Shown here piece by piece: positions 1 through 7,907 of a stretch of DNA of 17,574 nucleotides. The translations under genes were made by a program, and so were the position numbers. This stretch comes from Campylobacterota bacterium (lineage in GTDB: Bacteria; Campylobacterota; Campylobacteria; Campylobacterales; JAADDG01): contig JAADDG010000057.1 of the NCBI GenBank assembly GCA_013154075.1, positions 1 through 17,574 on the forward strand, read 5' to 3'. The notes beneath the pieces were generated by a model. That model was not told the origin of the DNA and made no database searches. It was given only the letters and a program-made list of their open reading frames with translations. Positions within the stretch are counted from its first letter, which is position 1, and each line of letters begins with the position of its first letter.

Positions 1-938
1 CTCTACCGGTAGATACTCAACTTGAAATGGTACACTCCATCAAAGGCCTCGAAAACGCCAAGATAGTTAGATTCGGTTATGCGATAGAGTATGATTACGT
101 AGATCCCACGGAGCTAAAACATACTCTTGAGACCAAAAAAATCAAAGGCTTATATCTTGCCGGACAGATAAACGGAACTACGGGATACGAAGAGGCCGCG
201 GCTCAAGGCTTGATGGCGGGAATAAACGCCGTTTTGAGTTTGGATGAGAAAGAGCCTTTGATACTAAGAAGGGATGAAGCCTATATCGGCGTTTTGATAG
301 ACGATCTTGTAACAAAAGGTACCAACGAGCCTTATAGAATGTTTACGAGCCGAGCCGAATATAGACTGCTTCTAAGAGAGGACAATGCCGATCTTAGACT
401 TATGCACTACGGCTATAAGCTTGGTTTGATAGATGAACAGACATATTCCAAAATGATAAAAAAAGAAAGAGAGATAGAAAAGGGGATGAAATATCTAAGT
501 GAGACTTTCATTACCCCCTCAAAAGCCAATTTGGAACTTTTAAACTCGATAGAAGAAGAGAAAATTACGGACAAAACCCCTCTAAAAAGCATAGTGGCAA
601 GGAAAAGTTTCACCATCGAAAAACTTGACATTTTAGCTCCCGATCTAAAAGATCTATCAAAAGAAGCAAAAGAGCAGATTCTAATAGAATCGAAATACGC
701 AAGATATATAGAAAAGCAAAAACATCAAATAGATAGAATGAAAGAGATGTTAAGCGTAAAAATACCGAAAGATTTGGATTTTACCAAAATATCGGGACTA
801 AGCAACGAAGTAGTGGAAAAGCTCCAAAAATTCAATCCTCCCACCCTCTTTGCAGCCAGCGAAATAAGCGGAATCACTCCCGCAGCCATCGACATACTTC
901 ATATTTATATCAAAATGAGACAAAAGGGCAAAAAGTAG
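1..938 (+). CDS. mnmG: MnmG (GidA) tRNA uridine-34 modification enzyme, C-terminal part, 5' end outside window
   Basis: The reading frame is open from base 3 with no start in the window, so this is the last ~311 residues of a protein usually ~620-630 long. MnmG is the FAD-dependent partner of MnmE; together they install the cmnm5 group on U34 of certain tRNAs in the cytoplasm. Family signatures seen in order are SIKGLENAKIVRFGYAIEYD, the FAD-contacting AGQINGTTGYEEAAAQG, and EPYRMFTSRAEYRLLLRED. The C-terminal helical part, which in the family contacts MnmE, contains YIEKQKHQIDRMKEM and ISGLSNEVVEKL. The first ATG (27) lies inside the conserved domain and is not the start. It is convergent with the next gene, with only 9 bp between the stop codons. 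Identification is firm. Confidence 0.97.
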   Translation, partial: LPVDTQLEMVHSIKGLENAKIVRFGYAIEYDYVDPTELKHTLETKKIKGLYLAGQINGTTGYEEAAAQGLMAGINAVLSLDEKEPLILRRDEAYIGVLIDDLVTKGTNEPYRMFTSRAEYRLLLREDNADLRLMHYGYKLGLIDEQTYSKMIKKEREIEKGMKYLSETFITPSKANLELLNSIEEEKITDKTPLKSIVARKSFTIEKLDILAPDLKDLSKEAKEQILIESKYARYIEKQKHQIDRMKEMLSVKIPKDLDFTKISGLSNEVVEKLQKFNPPTLFAASEISGITPAAIDILHIYIKMRQKGKK

Positions 939-951
939 AGTTTCGCTCTAC
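930..951 (-). terminator. Intrinsic terminator of the minus-strand operon, overlapping both stop codons
   Basis: GTAGAG (935-940), loop TTTCG, CTCTAC (946-951) form a perfect 6-bp stem. Read on the minus strand the hairpin is followed directly by TTTTTG, the U-tract of a Rho-independent terminator; on the plus strand no T-run follows. The mnmG stop (936-938) sits in one arm and the stop of the minus-strand gene (948-950) in the other. Confidence 0.7.
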
Positions 952-1757
952 AGCTCTTCGTCTCTTTTAGAGACTATTTTATAGTCGTAATCTTCACCCT
1001 TTTTATCGAAATACAAGGCTCTTGTAAATCTCACCTTTTTCAAATCTTCCTTAATTATAGAATGCATTTTTTCTATATCTTTAGATCTTACGAAAAGGTG
1101 GGATGAAAAAGCTATAATCTTATATCTCTTACCTCCCGCCGCACACTCGTCTATACCTTTAAATTGCCTCTTTACGGCGGCACTAAAAAGCCTTCTTAAT
1201 CTTGGAAAAATTCTTTTTTGAAGCTCTTTTTGCATCTTTATATAATCGCCTACGGTTCTATTGTGATCGTCTATAATCTCTTTTTTGTCCCTTACACTCT
1301 TTAAAAAAGCTCCCGATTTTTCCAAAAAATCACAAATATGCAAAATACTTATATACCTTAGTTTTGAAGCCCTATAGATCTCTTTTTCATAATTTTTAGT
1401 CTTGTTGTGAATATCCAAAACTTTTTTTGCACTTCTGCTAAGCTTTCTACCTATGAAAATTTTATGGAGCTTAGTGATGTTTTCCACAATCGGTTTGGGA
1501 GAGTCGCTCCTTTTGGAATGAAAAGGCTCTTTTACGTGAGTAACGAAAGCTATAAAAAAAATAATTGCAAAAATAGCGGCGATTAAAGTATAAAATTTCC
1601 ATCTATACAGCTCTATTTCCCACCACTTCTTTTTGGGAGGATCCGGCTTTTTAGGCGGATCCGGAATCGCGGCTTTGCTTACCGCGCCGCAACTTGGACA
1701 AAATAGAGCCTTTTCACTTATATTACGCCCACACTCCTTGCAAGTCGTCATGCCCAT
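948..1757 (-). CDS. Zinc-ribbon protein with one membrane anchor, function unknown
   Basis: The 269-residue product begins with a zinc ribbon of the CxxC-x10-CxxC type (Cys6, Cys9, Cys20, Cys23; CKECG and CPSCG). A Pro/Lys linker (about 31-44) follows, then a single hydrophobic segment (about 54-74) and a ~190-residue charged, helix-rich C-terminal domain that I do not recognise. By the positive-inside rule the ribbon should be cytoplasmic and the C-terminal domain periplasmic. The start is supported by AAGG six bases upstream of the ATG; a second ATG two codons in is less well spaced. The first 35 bases overlap the end of the GNAT gene, so the two are probably cotranscribed and perhaps translationally coupled. 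Zinc-ribbon-plus-TM proteins are common and diverse, and the ribbon alone gives no function. Confidence 0.75.
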   Translation of the reverse strand: MGMTTCKECGRNISEKALFCPSCGAVSKAAIPDPPKKPDPPKKKWWEIELYRWKFYTLIAAIFAIIFFIAFVTHVKEPFHSKRSDSPKPIVENITKLHKIFIGRKLSRSAKKVLDIHNKTKNYEKEIYRASKLRYISILHICDFLEKSGAFLKSVRDKKEIIDDHNRTVGDYIKMQKELQKRIFPRLRRLFSAAVKRQFKGIDECAAGGKRYKIIAFSSHLFVRSKDIEKMHSIIKEDLKKVRFTRALYFDKKGEDYDYKIVSKRDEEL

Positions 1758-2241
1758 ATTTAACCTTATTCATATCTAATTGCATAGAGATAAGCACCTT
1801 CTCTTCTCCCCTCTTATCAAAGCGCAAAGAGGCTTTAAACGGAGAGAATCCAAGCTTCATATAAAGAAGCAAGGCTTTGGTATTCTCATTTATAACGGCT
1901 ATCTTTATTTTATCATTTTTATATAAAGCGAAAGCTTGTCTTATCATAATTTCGACCATTCTTTTGCCGTATCCTCTACCTCTATACTTTTCGGACAAGA
2001 TCAAATGTCCTATATAAGGAGCATCCTCTCCCTCCAAAAAATATAAATTGGCATAGCCTATTATCTCTTCTCCGTATAAAAAGGTCGTATGGGCTTTTCT
2101 TTTTTCGAGTATATCTTTCATTTGGGAAACGGAAAGCGGATAGAGAGCGGAAGGGAACATATAAAAAAGCTCTTTAGGAGTTTTTACGAGAGAACAGATG
2201 GCTTCCAGATCCTCCTCTTTCGTATCTCTATAAAGAAACAT
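1723..2241 (-). CDS. GNAT-family N-acetyltransferase
   Basis: This predicted cytoplasmic acetyl-CoA-dependent N-acetyltransferase has 172 residues, normal for the fold. It opens with the typical YRDTKEEDLEAI strand-helix. The acetyl-CoA pyrophosphate loop is LSEKYRGRGYGKRM (motif A, R/QxxGxG at 87-92), followed by INENTKALLLYMKLGF (motif B, about 117-132) where the conserved Asn and Tyr sit. The substrate cannot be read from sequence; small molecule, antibiotic or protein N-terminus are all possible. I chose the ATG at 2239-2241 because GGGAG lies six bases upstream; the in-frame ATG at 2245-2247 would abut the Shine-Dalgarno. It overlaps the following zinc-ribbon gene by 35 bp and lies about 100 bp after the helicase gene. 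Confidence 0.88.
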   Translation of the reverse strand: MFLYRDTKEEDLEAICSLVKTPKELFYMFPSALYPLSVSQMKDILEKRKAHTTFLYGEEIIGYANLYFLEGEDAPYIGHLILSEKYRGRGYGKRMVEIMIRQAFALYKNDKIKIAVINENTKALLLYMKLGFSPFKASLRFDKRGEEKVLISMQLDMNKVKYGHDDLQGVWA

Positions 2242-2247
2242 TATCAT

Positions 2248-2276
2248 CTCCCAATTATTTTTAAAAAAACTGGGAG
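2248..2276 (-). promoter_or_regulatory. Inverted repeat that would occlude the GNAT gene's ribosome-binding site
   Basis: On the minus strand CTCCCA (2276-2271) is an exact complement of TGGGAG (2253-2248), which contains the Shine-Dalgarno GGGAG. The 17-base spacer is pure A/T except for one G. A transcript starting upstream, for example read-through from the helicase gene, could fold so that the ribosome site is paired. A transcript from the TATAAT box at 2277-2282 would probably begin too late to include the whole upstream arm. The pairing is seen; any regulatory effect is inferred. Confidence 0.4.
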
Positions 2277-2282
2277 ATTATA
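2277..2282 (-). promoter_or_regulatory. Candidate -10 box (TATAAT) for the GNAT/zinc-ribbon genes
   Basis: A perfect TATAAT on the minus strand, in a very AT-rich stretch, ends 35 bases before the chosen GNAT start. No recognisable -35 box is present; epsilonproteobacterial sigma-70 promoters often lack one. The AT richness makes chance occurrence possible. Confidence 0.4.
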
Positions 2283-2343
2283 TAATTATTTTACTTAAAT
2301 AGCATATAAAGAATATTTATTTAATAAAATTAAATATTTTTAA

Positions 2344-3783
2344 TTATCTATAGCGTCTTCCGCCTCTTGAACTACTTCTTCTCGAAGCCCCCCTCTTGTT
2401 AGAGCCGAAACCTCGGCCGCCTCTCTTTTTGTTTCTATTTCTTCTTAGATCTTCATAATATCTATCAAAAAGTCTGTTTATCTCCTCTTTGCTTTTTCCT
2501 ATTCTATTGGCACCCTTTACCTGCTGCTTGGAAGAGACGAGTTTGGCAAGCTTATAGGCTATCATCATCGGATCTTCACCCTCTTTCAAAAGAGAATTCA
2601 CAAGCTCTTTTGCATCCTCATCCACACTCTGGCTTTTTATCTCATCCATAAGAGAGCTTTTCTTTTTGGATTTTACGTCTTTGATCGTAGGAACCACTTT
2701 CGTCTCTATTTTGCTTCCTATGCTCTTTTGGATTTTGCTAAGAGCGCTAAATTCGTGAGGAGTTACTATCGTAATGGCCATTCCCTCTTTACCGGCTCTT
2801 CCCGTTCTGCCTATTCTATGGACATAGCTTTCGCTATCGAAAGGAATATGGTAATTAAATACGTGAGTTACATCATTTACGTCAAGTCCTCTCGCCGCCA
2901 CGTCAGTAGCTATCAAGATCTCCAAATCTCCTCTTTTAAAACTCTTTATAACCTCTTCTCTTTGCCTTTGCTCCATATCTCCATGCAACCCCTTAGCGCT
3001 GTATCCTTGAGAGATAAGAAGCGTAGAGAGTCTATCCACCTCTTTTTTGGTTCTGCAAAAAACGATACTTTTAGACGGATCCTTATAATCTAAAAGCCTA
3101 ATTAGAGCATCGTCTCTCTCGCCCTCTTCCACCACATAATAGTTTTGTTTGATATTTTCGTTGGTTATCTCTTTTTTGGTGATGGCAATAAATACGGGAT
3201 CATGCAAAATACTTAAAGCAAGCTCTTTTATCTCTTTTGGCATAGTGGCCGAAAACATCATTGTCTGTCTATTTGTGGGAAGATAGGAAAAAATCTCCTT
3301 TATATCATCCAAAAATCCCATATCGAGCATTTCGTCCGCCTCATCCAAAACGACAAGCGAAGGAGCTATGTCTATCTTTCCTGACGATAAGAGATCGAGA
3401 AATCTCCCCGGCGTAGCCACTATCACGGAAGCTTTATCAATATGTTTTAACTGTCTGTTATACGAGCTTCCTCCATAAACCGTAGCGGTATTTATTCCAA
3501 GATATTTGCCGAATCTATAAATCTCATCGCTAACCTGCATAGCAAGCTCTCTTGTAGGGACTATCACTACGGCTTGCACTCCGTCTTTGGTATCCATCAT
3601 CTCAAGCATAGGAAGCCCGAAAGCCACCGTTTTCCCCGTTCCCGTATGAGCTTGAGCCACAACGTCTCTGCCTTCCAACACTACCGGAATAGCTTCTTTT
3701 TGTATGGGGCTTGGTTCTTTAAAACCGGCCTCCTCTATCGCTCTCATAAGTTGTGGTTTAAAATTAAAATCACTAAATTTCAT
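2344..3783 (-). CDS. DEAD-box ATP-dependent RNA helicase
   Basis: This cytoplasmic RNA-unwinding enzyme (ribosome assembly, mRNA remodelling or cold adaptation in the family) has 479 residues. All core motifs are present in order: the Q motif (GFKEPSPIQ, 20-28), motif I AHTGTGKT (45-52), PTREL (76-80), TPGR (124-127), DEAD (147-150), SAT (178-180), ARGLD (297-301) and HRIGRTGR (322-329). The core is followed by a charged region and an Arg/Gly/Ser-rich basic tail (from about 445), typical of RNA-binding tails in the DeaD/RhlE group. The start has AAGG five bases upstream. The gene is divergent from the sugar-nucleotidyltransferase gene. The DEAD-box assignment is certain; the subfamily (deaD, rhlE or rhlB-like) is not resolved. 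Confidence 0.96.
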   Translation of the reverse strand: MKFSDFNFKPQLMRAIEEAGFKEPSPIQKEAIPVVLEGRDVVAQAHTGTGKTVAFGLPMLEMMDTKDGVQAVVIVPTRELAMQVSDEIYRFGKYLGINTATVYGGSSYNRQLKHIDKASVIVATPGRFLDLLSSGKIDIAPSLVVLDEADEMLDMGFLDDIKEIFSYLPTNRQTMMFSATMPKEIKELALSILHDPVFIAITKKEITNENIKQNYYVVEEGERDDALIRLLDYKDPSKSIVFCRTKKEVDRLSTLLISQGYSAKGLHGDMEQRQREEVIKSFKRGDLEILIATDVAARGLDVNDVTHVFNYHIPFDSESYVHRIGRTGRAGKEGMAITIVTPHEFSALSKIQKSIGSKIETKVVPTIKDVKSKKKSSLMDEIKSQSVDEDAKELVNSLLKEGEDPMMIAYKLAKLVSSKQQVKGANRIGKSKEEINRLFDRYYEDLRRNRNKKRGGRGFGSNKRGASRRSSSRGGRRYR

Positions 3784-3809
3784 ATCTACCTTTTTTAAAA
3801 ATTTTTCTT

Positions 3810-3815
3810 ATTGTA
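3810..3815 (-). promoter_or_regulatory. Candidate -10 box (TACAAT) for the helicase gene
   Basis: TACAAT on the minus strand ends 26 bases before the helicase start, giving a short leader with an AAGG ribosome site. No good -35 lies at 17-18 bases. It is placed sensibly in the divergent spacer. Confidence 0.4.
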
Positions 3816-3873
3816 TCCAAATTTCTCACTTTTGCATAACAAGAAAAGAGATAAAGTTATATATAAATCATTT

Positions 3874-3882
3874 TATTATAAG
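3874..3882 (+). promoter_or_regulatory. Candidate -10 region (TATTATAAG) for the nucleotidyltransferase/pldA pair
   Basis: Overlapping TATTAT and TATAAG hexamers lie about 30 bases before the ATG at 3912, on the plus strand of the divergent spacer. No clear -35 is present and the spacer is strongly AT-rich, so this is weak. Confidence 0.3.
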
Positions 3883-3911
3883 ATAAAAAAAATCATTTGA
3901 AAGGATGGAAG

Positions 3912-6425
3912 ATGAGAGCGGTGATTATGGCCGGGGGATTCGGAACCCGAATTCAGCCTTTGACAAACTCAAGACCCAAACCAATGCTTCCCGTCATGAA
4001 CAAACCCATGATGGAACATACGATGAAAACTCTAAGAGATTTGGGAATCAAAGAGTTCATAGTTCTTTTATATTTCAAACCCGAAGTTATCAAAAACTAC
4101 TTCAAAGACGGAAAAGAGATGGGAATCGATATCAAATATGTAATTCCCGACGAAGATTACGGTACGGCCGGAGCCGTCAAAATGGCGGAAGAGTATTTAA
4201 AAAATGACAACTTCATAATAATAAGCGGAGATTTGGTTACCGATTTCGATTTCAAAAAGATATTCGATTACCACCATGAAAAAGCTTCAAGACTTACAAT
4301 CACCCTGACATCCGTAGAAAACCCTTTGGAATTTGGCGTAGTAATAACCGACGAAGACGGAAAAATAGAAAAATTCTTGGAAAAACCGAGTTGGGGAGAG
4401 GTGTTTAGCGATACGATAAATACCGGTATCTACATAATAGAACCGGAAATTTTGGACTATATTCCCCAAAAAGATAATTTCGACTTCGCTAAAGATCTCT
4501 TTCCCAAATTGATGGAAGAGGGAATCGACATAATGGGCTACAACGCCAAAGGGTATTGGAGAGATGTGGGAAATCCGGACAGTTATAGAGAAGTGCATGA
4601 CGATATTTTCAACGAAAGAGTCAATTTCAAACTCGACTACTTACAAAAAAAAGAGTTTCCAAACGGAACTCTCTATTATGAGGGAGAGCATGAAATAGGA
4701 GATATCAAAATAAGCGGAAAAGTAATTTTAGCTAAAAACGTAAAAATAGAAAGCGGCTGCCTATTGGAAAACGTCGTAATCGGAGAAAACAGCGTCATAA
4801 AAAAAGACAACAAAATAAGAAACAGCGTAATTTGGGAAAACGTCTTTATAGACAGACACTGCTATTTAGACAACTGCGTAATCTGCAACGACAACATCAT
4901 AGGCAAAAACGTAAAAGCCAAAGCCGGAATGATTTTAGCGGAAGGATGCAAAATAGGAGAGCTCGTATCGATAGACAAAGATATAGTTATCTGGCCCAAC
5001 AAAATCATAGATGAAGCGGCCATCTTAAATAACAACGTCATTTGGGGGAGCAGATACAAAAACGCGCTTTTTGAAAACGGAAGCATCATAGGAAGATCGA
5101 ATATCGAACTCTCATGCGAAGTGGTGGCCAAAATCGCCGAAGCTTTCGGCTCTGAACTTCCTTTGGGATCTACCGTATCGATCTCAAGCGATTATCACAG
5201 AAGTTCGAAAATGTTAAAAAGAATATTTGTCGGAGGCCTGCTATCTACGGGAGTGAACGTCATAGATCTAAAAATCATGCCGGCCGCCGTCATGAGATAC
5301 AATCTCGAAAACAACCCCGAAATAGTGGCGGGAGTTCACTTCAACCAATCGATTCACGATCCCATGAGCACTACAATAACCTTTTTTAACGAAGATGCGT
5401 TGAGATTCAATACAAGTTTTACCAAAACGGTGGAAAAAAACTTTTTTAAAGAGAAATTTAGAAAAGTGGATTTTACGAAAATAGGCTCTCTAAATGAGAC
5501 CGAATACCACGAAGAGTGCCACAACTATCTGCACGCTATAAAAAATACGATAGATCACAAAATAATAAATAAAGATTTTACAATAACAATAGATCTTATG
5601 CATGGAAATACGGCCGATCTTTTGCCTCAGCTATTAAACGATTTCCAAATATCGAACATCACTCTAAACGCATATCATGATGAAAAAAAACTATCCGACA
5701 TAAAAGATACGGTGATAGAAAATGAGAAAAACGTCTCCAAAATAGTCAAAAATTTAGGTATGAATGCCGGATTTTTGATCTATCCAAACGGCCAAAGAAT
5801 AGTCATGGTAACCGATGAAGGGGAGGTTTTGGAAAAGAGCCGGGCACTTTTGACGGTACTCTCTTTGCTAAATTTGGAAGCGGAGAGAAAAAAGAGAAAA
5901 TTTTCCGTTTTTCTACCCGTATGGGCCCCGGATAGCATGGATAGCGAATTTACCAACTTGGAGATCAAAAGAGGAAAATATATCAACTTTACAAAAGAGA
6001 AACTATCGAAATTCGATCTGATAGCGACGGTAGAGGGAAACTTTGCTTTCAAAGAGTTCTCAGTCCATAGAGACTCAATTTACGCACTTTTAAAAATTAT
6101 AGAGATGCTAAGCGCCACTAAAAAATCTCTATCCGAAATAGTCAAAAATATAAAACCCTTTTATTACAACTACTCCAAAGTATCCTGCACACATGCATTA
6201 AAAGGCAAGATGATGAGAAAATTCTTGCAAGAATCGAGAGGCAAAAAATCCTCGACGATAGACGGAGTAAAAATTTGGGAGAGTGAAACGGATTGGATCT
6301 TGATGATTCCAGATCAATACAGCAATCATCTAAAGCTCTATATTCAGGCCAAAGATCAAAAAACAGGAGAAGAGATTTATAATAAATATTTGGATAAAAT
6401 AACCGAGTGGTCTAAAATAGATTGA
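3912..6425 (+). CDS. Sugar-1-phosphate nucleotidyltransferase fused to a degenerate phosphohexomutase domain (ManC/GCD1-like)
   Basis: The product has 837 residues from the ATG at 3912, chosen because AAAGGA lies six bases upstream and MRAVIMAGGFGTRI is the canonical N-terminus; an in-frame TTG at 3897 is less likely. Residues 1 to ~230 are an NTP-transferase domain with GGFGTR (8-13), RPKPMLPV and the metal-binding Asp107 in GDLVTDFD. About 245-375 form a hexapeptide-repeat left-handed beta-helix. From ~390 to the end the fold resembles phosphomannomutase/phosphoglucomutase (COG1208 joined to COG1109-type). The three mutase signatures are altered: the phosphoserine loop reads GVHFNQSIHDP (474-484), the DGDxDR metal loop reads YPNGQR (624-629), and RPSGTEP reads MIPDQYSN (798-805). 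The N-terminal half probably makes an NDP-sugar (GDP-mannose or similar) for surface polysaccharide; the C-terminal half is probably non-catalytic. The exact sugar is unknown. pldA follows after 12 bp. Confidence 0.85.
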   Translation: MRAVIMAGGFGTRIQPLTNSRPKPMLPVMNKPMMEHTMKTLRDLGIKEFIVLLYFKPEVIKNYFKDGKEMGIDIKYVIPDEDYGTAGAVKMAEEYLKNDNFIIISGDLVTDFDFKKIFDYHHEKASRLTITLTSVENPLEFGVVITDEDGKIEKFLEKPSWGEVFSDTINTGIYIIEPEILDYIPQKDNFDFAKDLFPKLMEEGIDIMGYNAKGYWRDVGNPDSYREVHDDIFNERVNFKLDYLQKKEFPNGTLYYEGEHEIGDIKISGKVILAKNVKIESGCLLENVVIGENSVIKKDNKIRNSVIWENVFIDRHCYLDNCVICNDNIIGKNVKAKAGMILAEGCKIGELVSIDKDIVIWPNKIIDEAAILNNNVIWGSRYKNALFENGSIIGRSNIELSCEVVAKIAEAFGSELPLGSTVSISSDYHRSSKMLKRIFVGGLLSTGVNVIDLKIMPAAVMRYNLENNPEIVAGVHFNQSIHDPMSTTITFFNEDALRFNTSFTKTVEKNFFKEKFRKVDFTKIGSLNETEYHEECHNYLHAIKNTIDHKIINKDFTITIDLMHGNTADLLPQLLNDFQISNITLNAYHDEKKLSDIKDTVIENEKNVSKIVKNLGMNAGFLIYPNGQRIVMVTDEGEVLEKSRALLTVLSLLNLEAERKKRKFSVFLPVWAPDSMDSEFTNLEIKRGKYINFTKEKLSKFDLIATVEGNFAFKEFSVHRDSIYALLKIIEMLSATKKSLSEIVKNIKPFYYNYSKVSCTHALKGKMMRKFLQESRGKKSSTIDGVKIWESETDWILMIPDQYSNHLKLYIQAKDQKTGEEIYNKYLDKITEWSKID

Positions 6426-6437
6426 TAAAGGATATAA

Positions 6438-7358
6438 ATGAAAAAAATTATCGTCGTTTTAATTTCCACCCTTTGGCTATTTAGCGCCGAAAACAGAGAT
6501 TTGAGCGAAAGCTTGAAAGAAGAGAGCCAAGTGGAGATAGAACCCTCGATCAAATTTCAAGAGAGCTTCAAATCCATGATGAATTATTACGGCGATAAAG
6601 AAACTAAATCGACCATAAAGCAGATGCTTGCGAGAAATTTCGGACTTTATCCTTACTATCCGAACTACTTTCTACCGGTAATTTACGATAGCGTAGGCAA
6701 ATCGGATAGAAAAAGGGCTGAGGCCAAATTTCAAATAAGTTTTATGAAACCTCTTTTATCAAACATTTTCGGATTAAATGAAACCCTATTTTTAGGCTAT
6801 ACGCAAAAGTCCTTCTGGCAGATATACGACAAATCTTCCCCTTTTAGAGAGACAAACTACGAACCTGAGATGTTTATTTTGTTTCCTTTAAAAGGGGATT
6901 TTTTATCCATGCAAGCGGTAAGGTTTAGCATAAATCATCAATCAAACGGCCAAAAAGGCGAACTCTCAAGATCTTGGAACAGAATCTACGCGGAGGGAAT
7001 CTTTCAAGTAAAGGGAGCTATTTTGTATCTGAAAGCTTGGTATAGAATTCCCGAGAGCGAAAAGAGCTCTCCGAGCGACTCATCCGGAGATGATAATCCG
7101 GACATAGAGGACTATTTGGGATATGGAGAATTAAGATGCAGCTATCCTATAGGCAAACACCTTATCAATATAACTTTCAGAAATAACCTAAAAAGCGACC
7201 ACAACAGAGGCTCCATAGAGATAGATTGGTCTTTTCCTATAAAATATTTTAAAAACAGCTTCGGATATCTCCAGTTTTTCAACGGTTACGGAGAAAGCCT
7301 AATAGATTACAACAGAAACGTAAACAAAATAGGAATAGGTTTTCTATATAGTAGATAA
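6438..7358 (+). CDS. pldA: Outer-membrane phospholipase A (OMPLA)
   Basis: The 306-residue precursor has a short signal peptide (MKKIIVVLISTLWLFSAENR, cleavage near residue 17). OMPLA is a 12-stranded outer-membrane beta-barrel that hydrolyses phospholipids which have flipped into the outer leaflet, working as a calcium-dependent dimer. The family signature YTQKSFWQIYD is present. The catalytic triad is visible as His167 and Ser169 in NHQSNG and Asn181 in SRSWNR; the +2 and +14 spacing equals His142/Ser144/Asn156 of the E. coli enzyme. AAAGG lies six bases before the ATG. The gene begins 12 bp after the nucleotidyltransferase fusion, so the two are probably one transcript, which fits a joint role in the cell envelope. 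Confidence 0.93.
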   Translation: MKKIIVVLISTLWLFSAENRDLSESLKEESQVEIEPSIKFQESFKSMMNYYGDKETKSTIKQMLARNFGLYPYYPNYFLPVIYDSVGKSDRKRAEAKFQISFMKPLLSNIFGLNETLFLGYTQKSFWQIYDKSSPFRETNYEPEMFILFPLKGDFLSMQAVRFSINHQSNGQKGELSRSWNRIYAEGIFQVKGAILYLKAWYRIPESEKSSPSDSSGDDNPDIEDYLGYGELRCSYPIGKHLINITFRNNLKSDHNRGSIEIDWSFPIKYFKNSFGYLQFFNGYGESLIDYNRNVNKIGIGFLYSR

Positions 7359-7525
7359 TCTCTCCCTTTCATCCCTTTTTTACACATTTTTATAACAAAT
7401 CAAAAGTAATTATAAATTTTATGTTTATGTAAGTATTTTTTAAAGGAAACTGCTTTATAATGACGATAGTTATTAAAACATTAAATTTATATTTTAATTA
7501 TTTTTTAAAAGAGAGGTAACGGGAA
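7359..7525 (+). other. Gene-free AT-rich spacer
   Basis: This 167-base spacer between pldA and the small unknown gene holds a TATAAT box (7456-7461). I see no convincing terminator for pldA: there is a T-run near 7375 but no stable stem before it. Confidence 0.4.
7456..7461 (+). promoter_or_regulatory. Candidate -10 box (TATAAT) for the small unknown gene
   Basis: A perfect TATAAT, preceded by TGCTT, lies 64 bases before the ATG at 7526. The -35 position has no match to consensus. It is the best promoter candidate in the spacer and suggests that the downstream gene is expressed separately from pldA. Confidence 0.45.
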
Positions 7526-7894
7526 ATGAACAGGTGCTATAAAAAAATAAAGCTCTTTATCGATTCGAAAGTGGACGAGTCTCAATTCTTTCAAAATATC
7601 TTTATACTGACGCTAATACAAAACAATAACAGATTCATAGAAAAAATAGTCAAAAACAATTTCTACAAATATTGCAAGAAGATTCTATCCGAAGCGGAGA
7701 TAGAGAAAATATACGAGAAAACGAAAGACTCTCTTTTAAAAGAAAACATAATCACCGAAGATCTTACGCTAAAACTTTGCGCAAACGGAGAGAGTTTCGA
7801 CTCCCTCAACGATTACGAGATTTACGATTTGATAGATTTTTGCGAAGAAAAAATAGACAGCTACCTGCAAACAAAAGCGTTAGTAGCGGCATAA
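7526..7894 (+). CDS. Small soluble protein of unknown function
   Basis: I do not recognise this 122-residue protein. It has no signal peptide and no membrane segment, is mostly charged and helix-prone, and has three Cys (5, 46 and 105 region) that do not form a CxxC pair. The first half is basic and the second half acidic, ending SYLQTKALVAA. GAGAGG and GGGA precede the ATG, and a TATAAT lies 64 bases upstream, so it is probably a real gene. It runs convergently into the subtilase gene with 6 bp between stop codons; the shared hairpin takes in its last codons. Codon use resembles the neighbours. Confidence 0.65.
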   Translation: MNRCYKKIKLFIDSKVDESQFFQNIFILTLIQNNNRFIEKIVKNNFYKYCKKILSEAEIEKIYEKTKDSLLKENIITEDLTLKLCANGESFDSLNDYEIYDLIDFCEEKIDSYLQTKALVAA

Positions 7895-7907
7895 AACCGC
7901 TTAACGC
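7877..7907 (-). terminator. Strong hairpin terminator shared by the convergent pair
   Basis: GCGTTA (7877-7882), a two-base bulge GT and AGCGG (7885-7889) pair with CCGCT (7897-7901) and TAACGC (7902-7907), giving 11 bp around a 7-base loop. On the minus strand the stem is followed by TTTTGTTTG, so it fits an intrinsic terminator for the subtilase gene. Both stop codons (plus 7892-7894, minus 7901-7903) are inside the structure. Confidence 0.75.

Noticed and set aside
27..29. ATG as a start for mnmG
   Set aside because: The frame is open upstream to the window edge and the conserved MnmG sequence LPVDTQLE precedes it.
2283..2343. Replication or attachment site in the AT-rich spacer after the helicase gene
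   Set aside because: There are no iterons, DnaA boxes, flanking repeats or integrase; it is only low-complexity A/T sequence.
3905..4207. Plus-strand open frame of 100 codons inside the nucleotidyltransferase gene
   Set aside because: It is out of frame with a gene that shows clear family motifs; its composition is that of a frame shadow.
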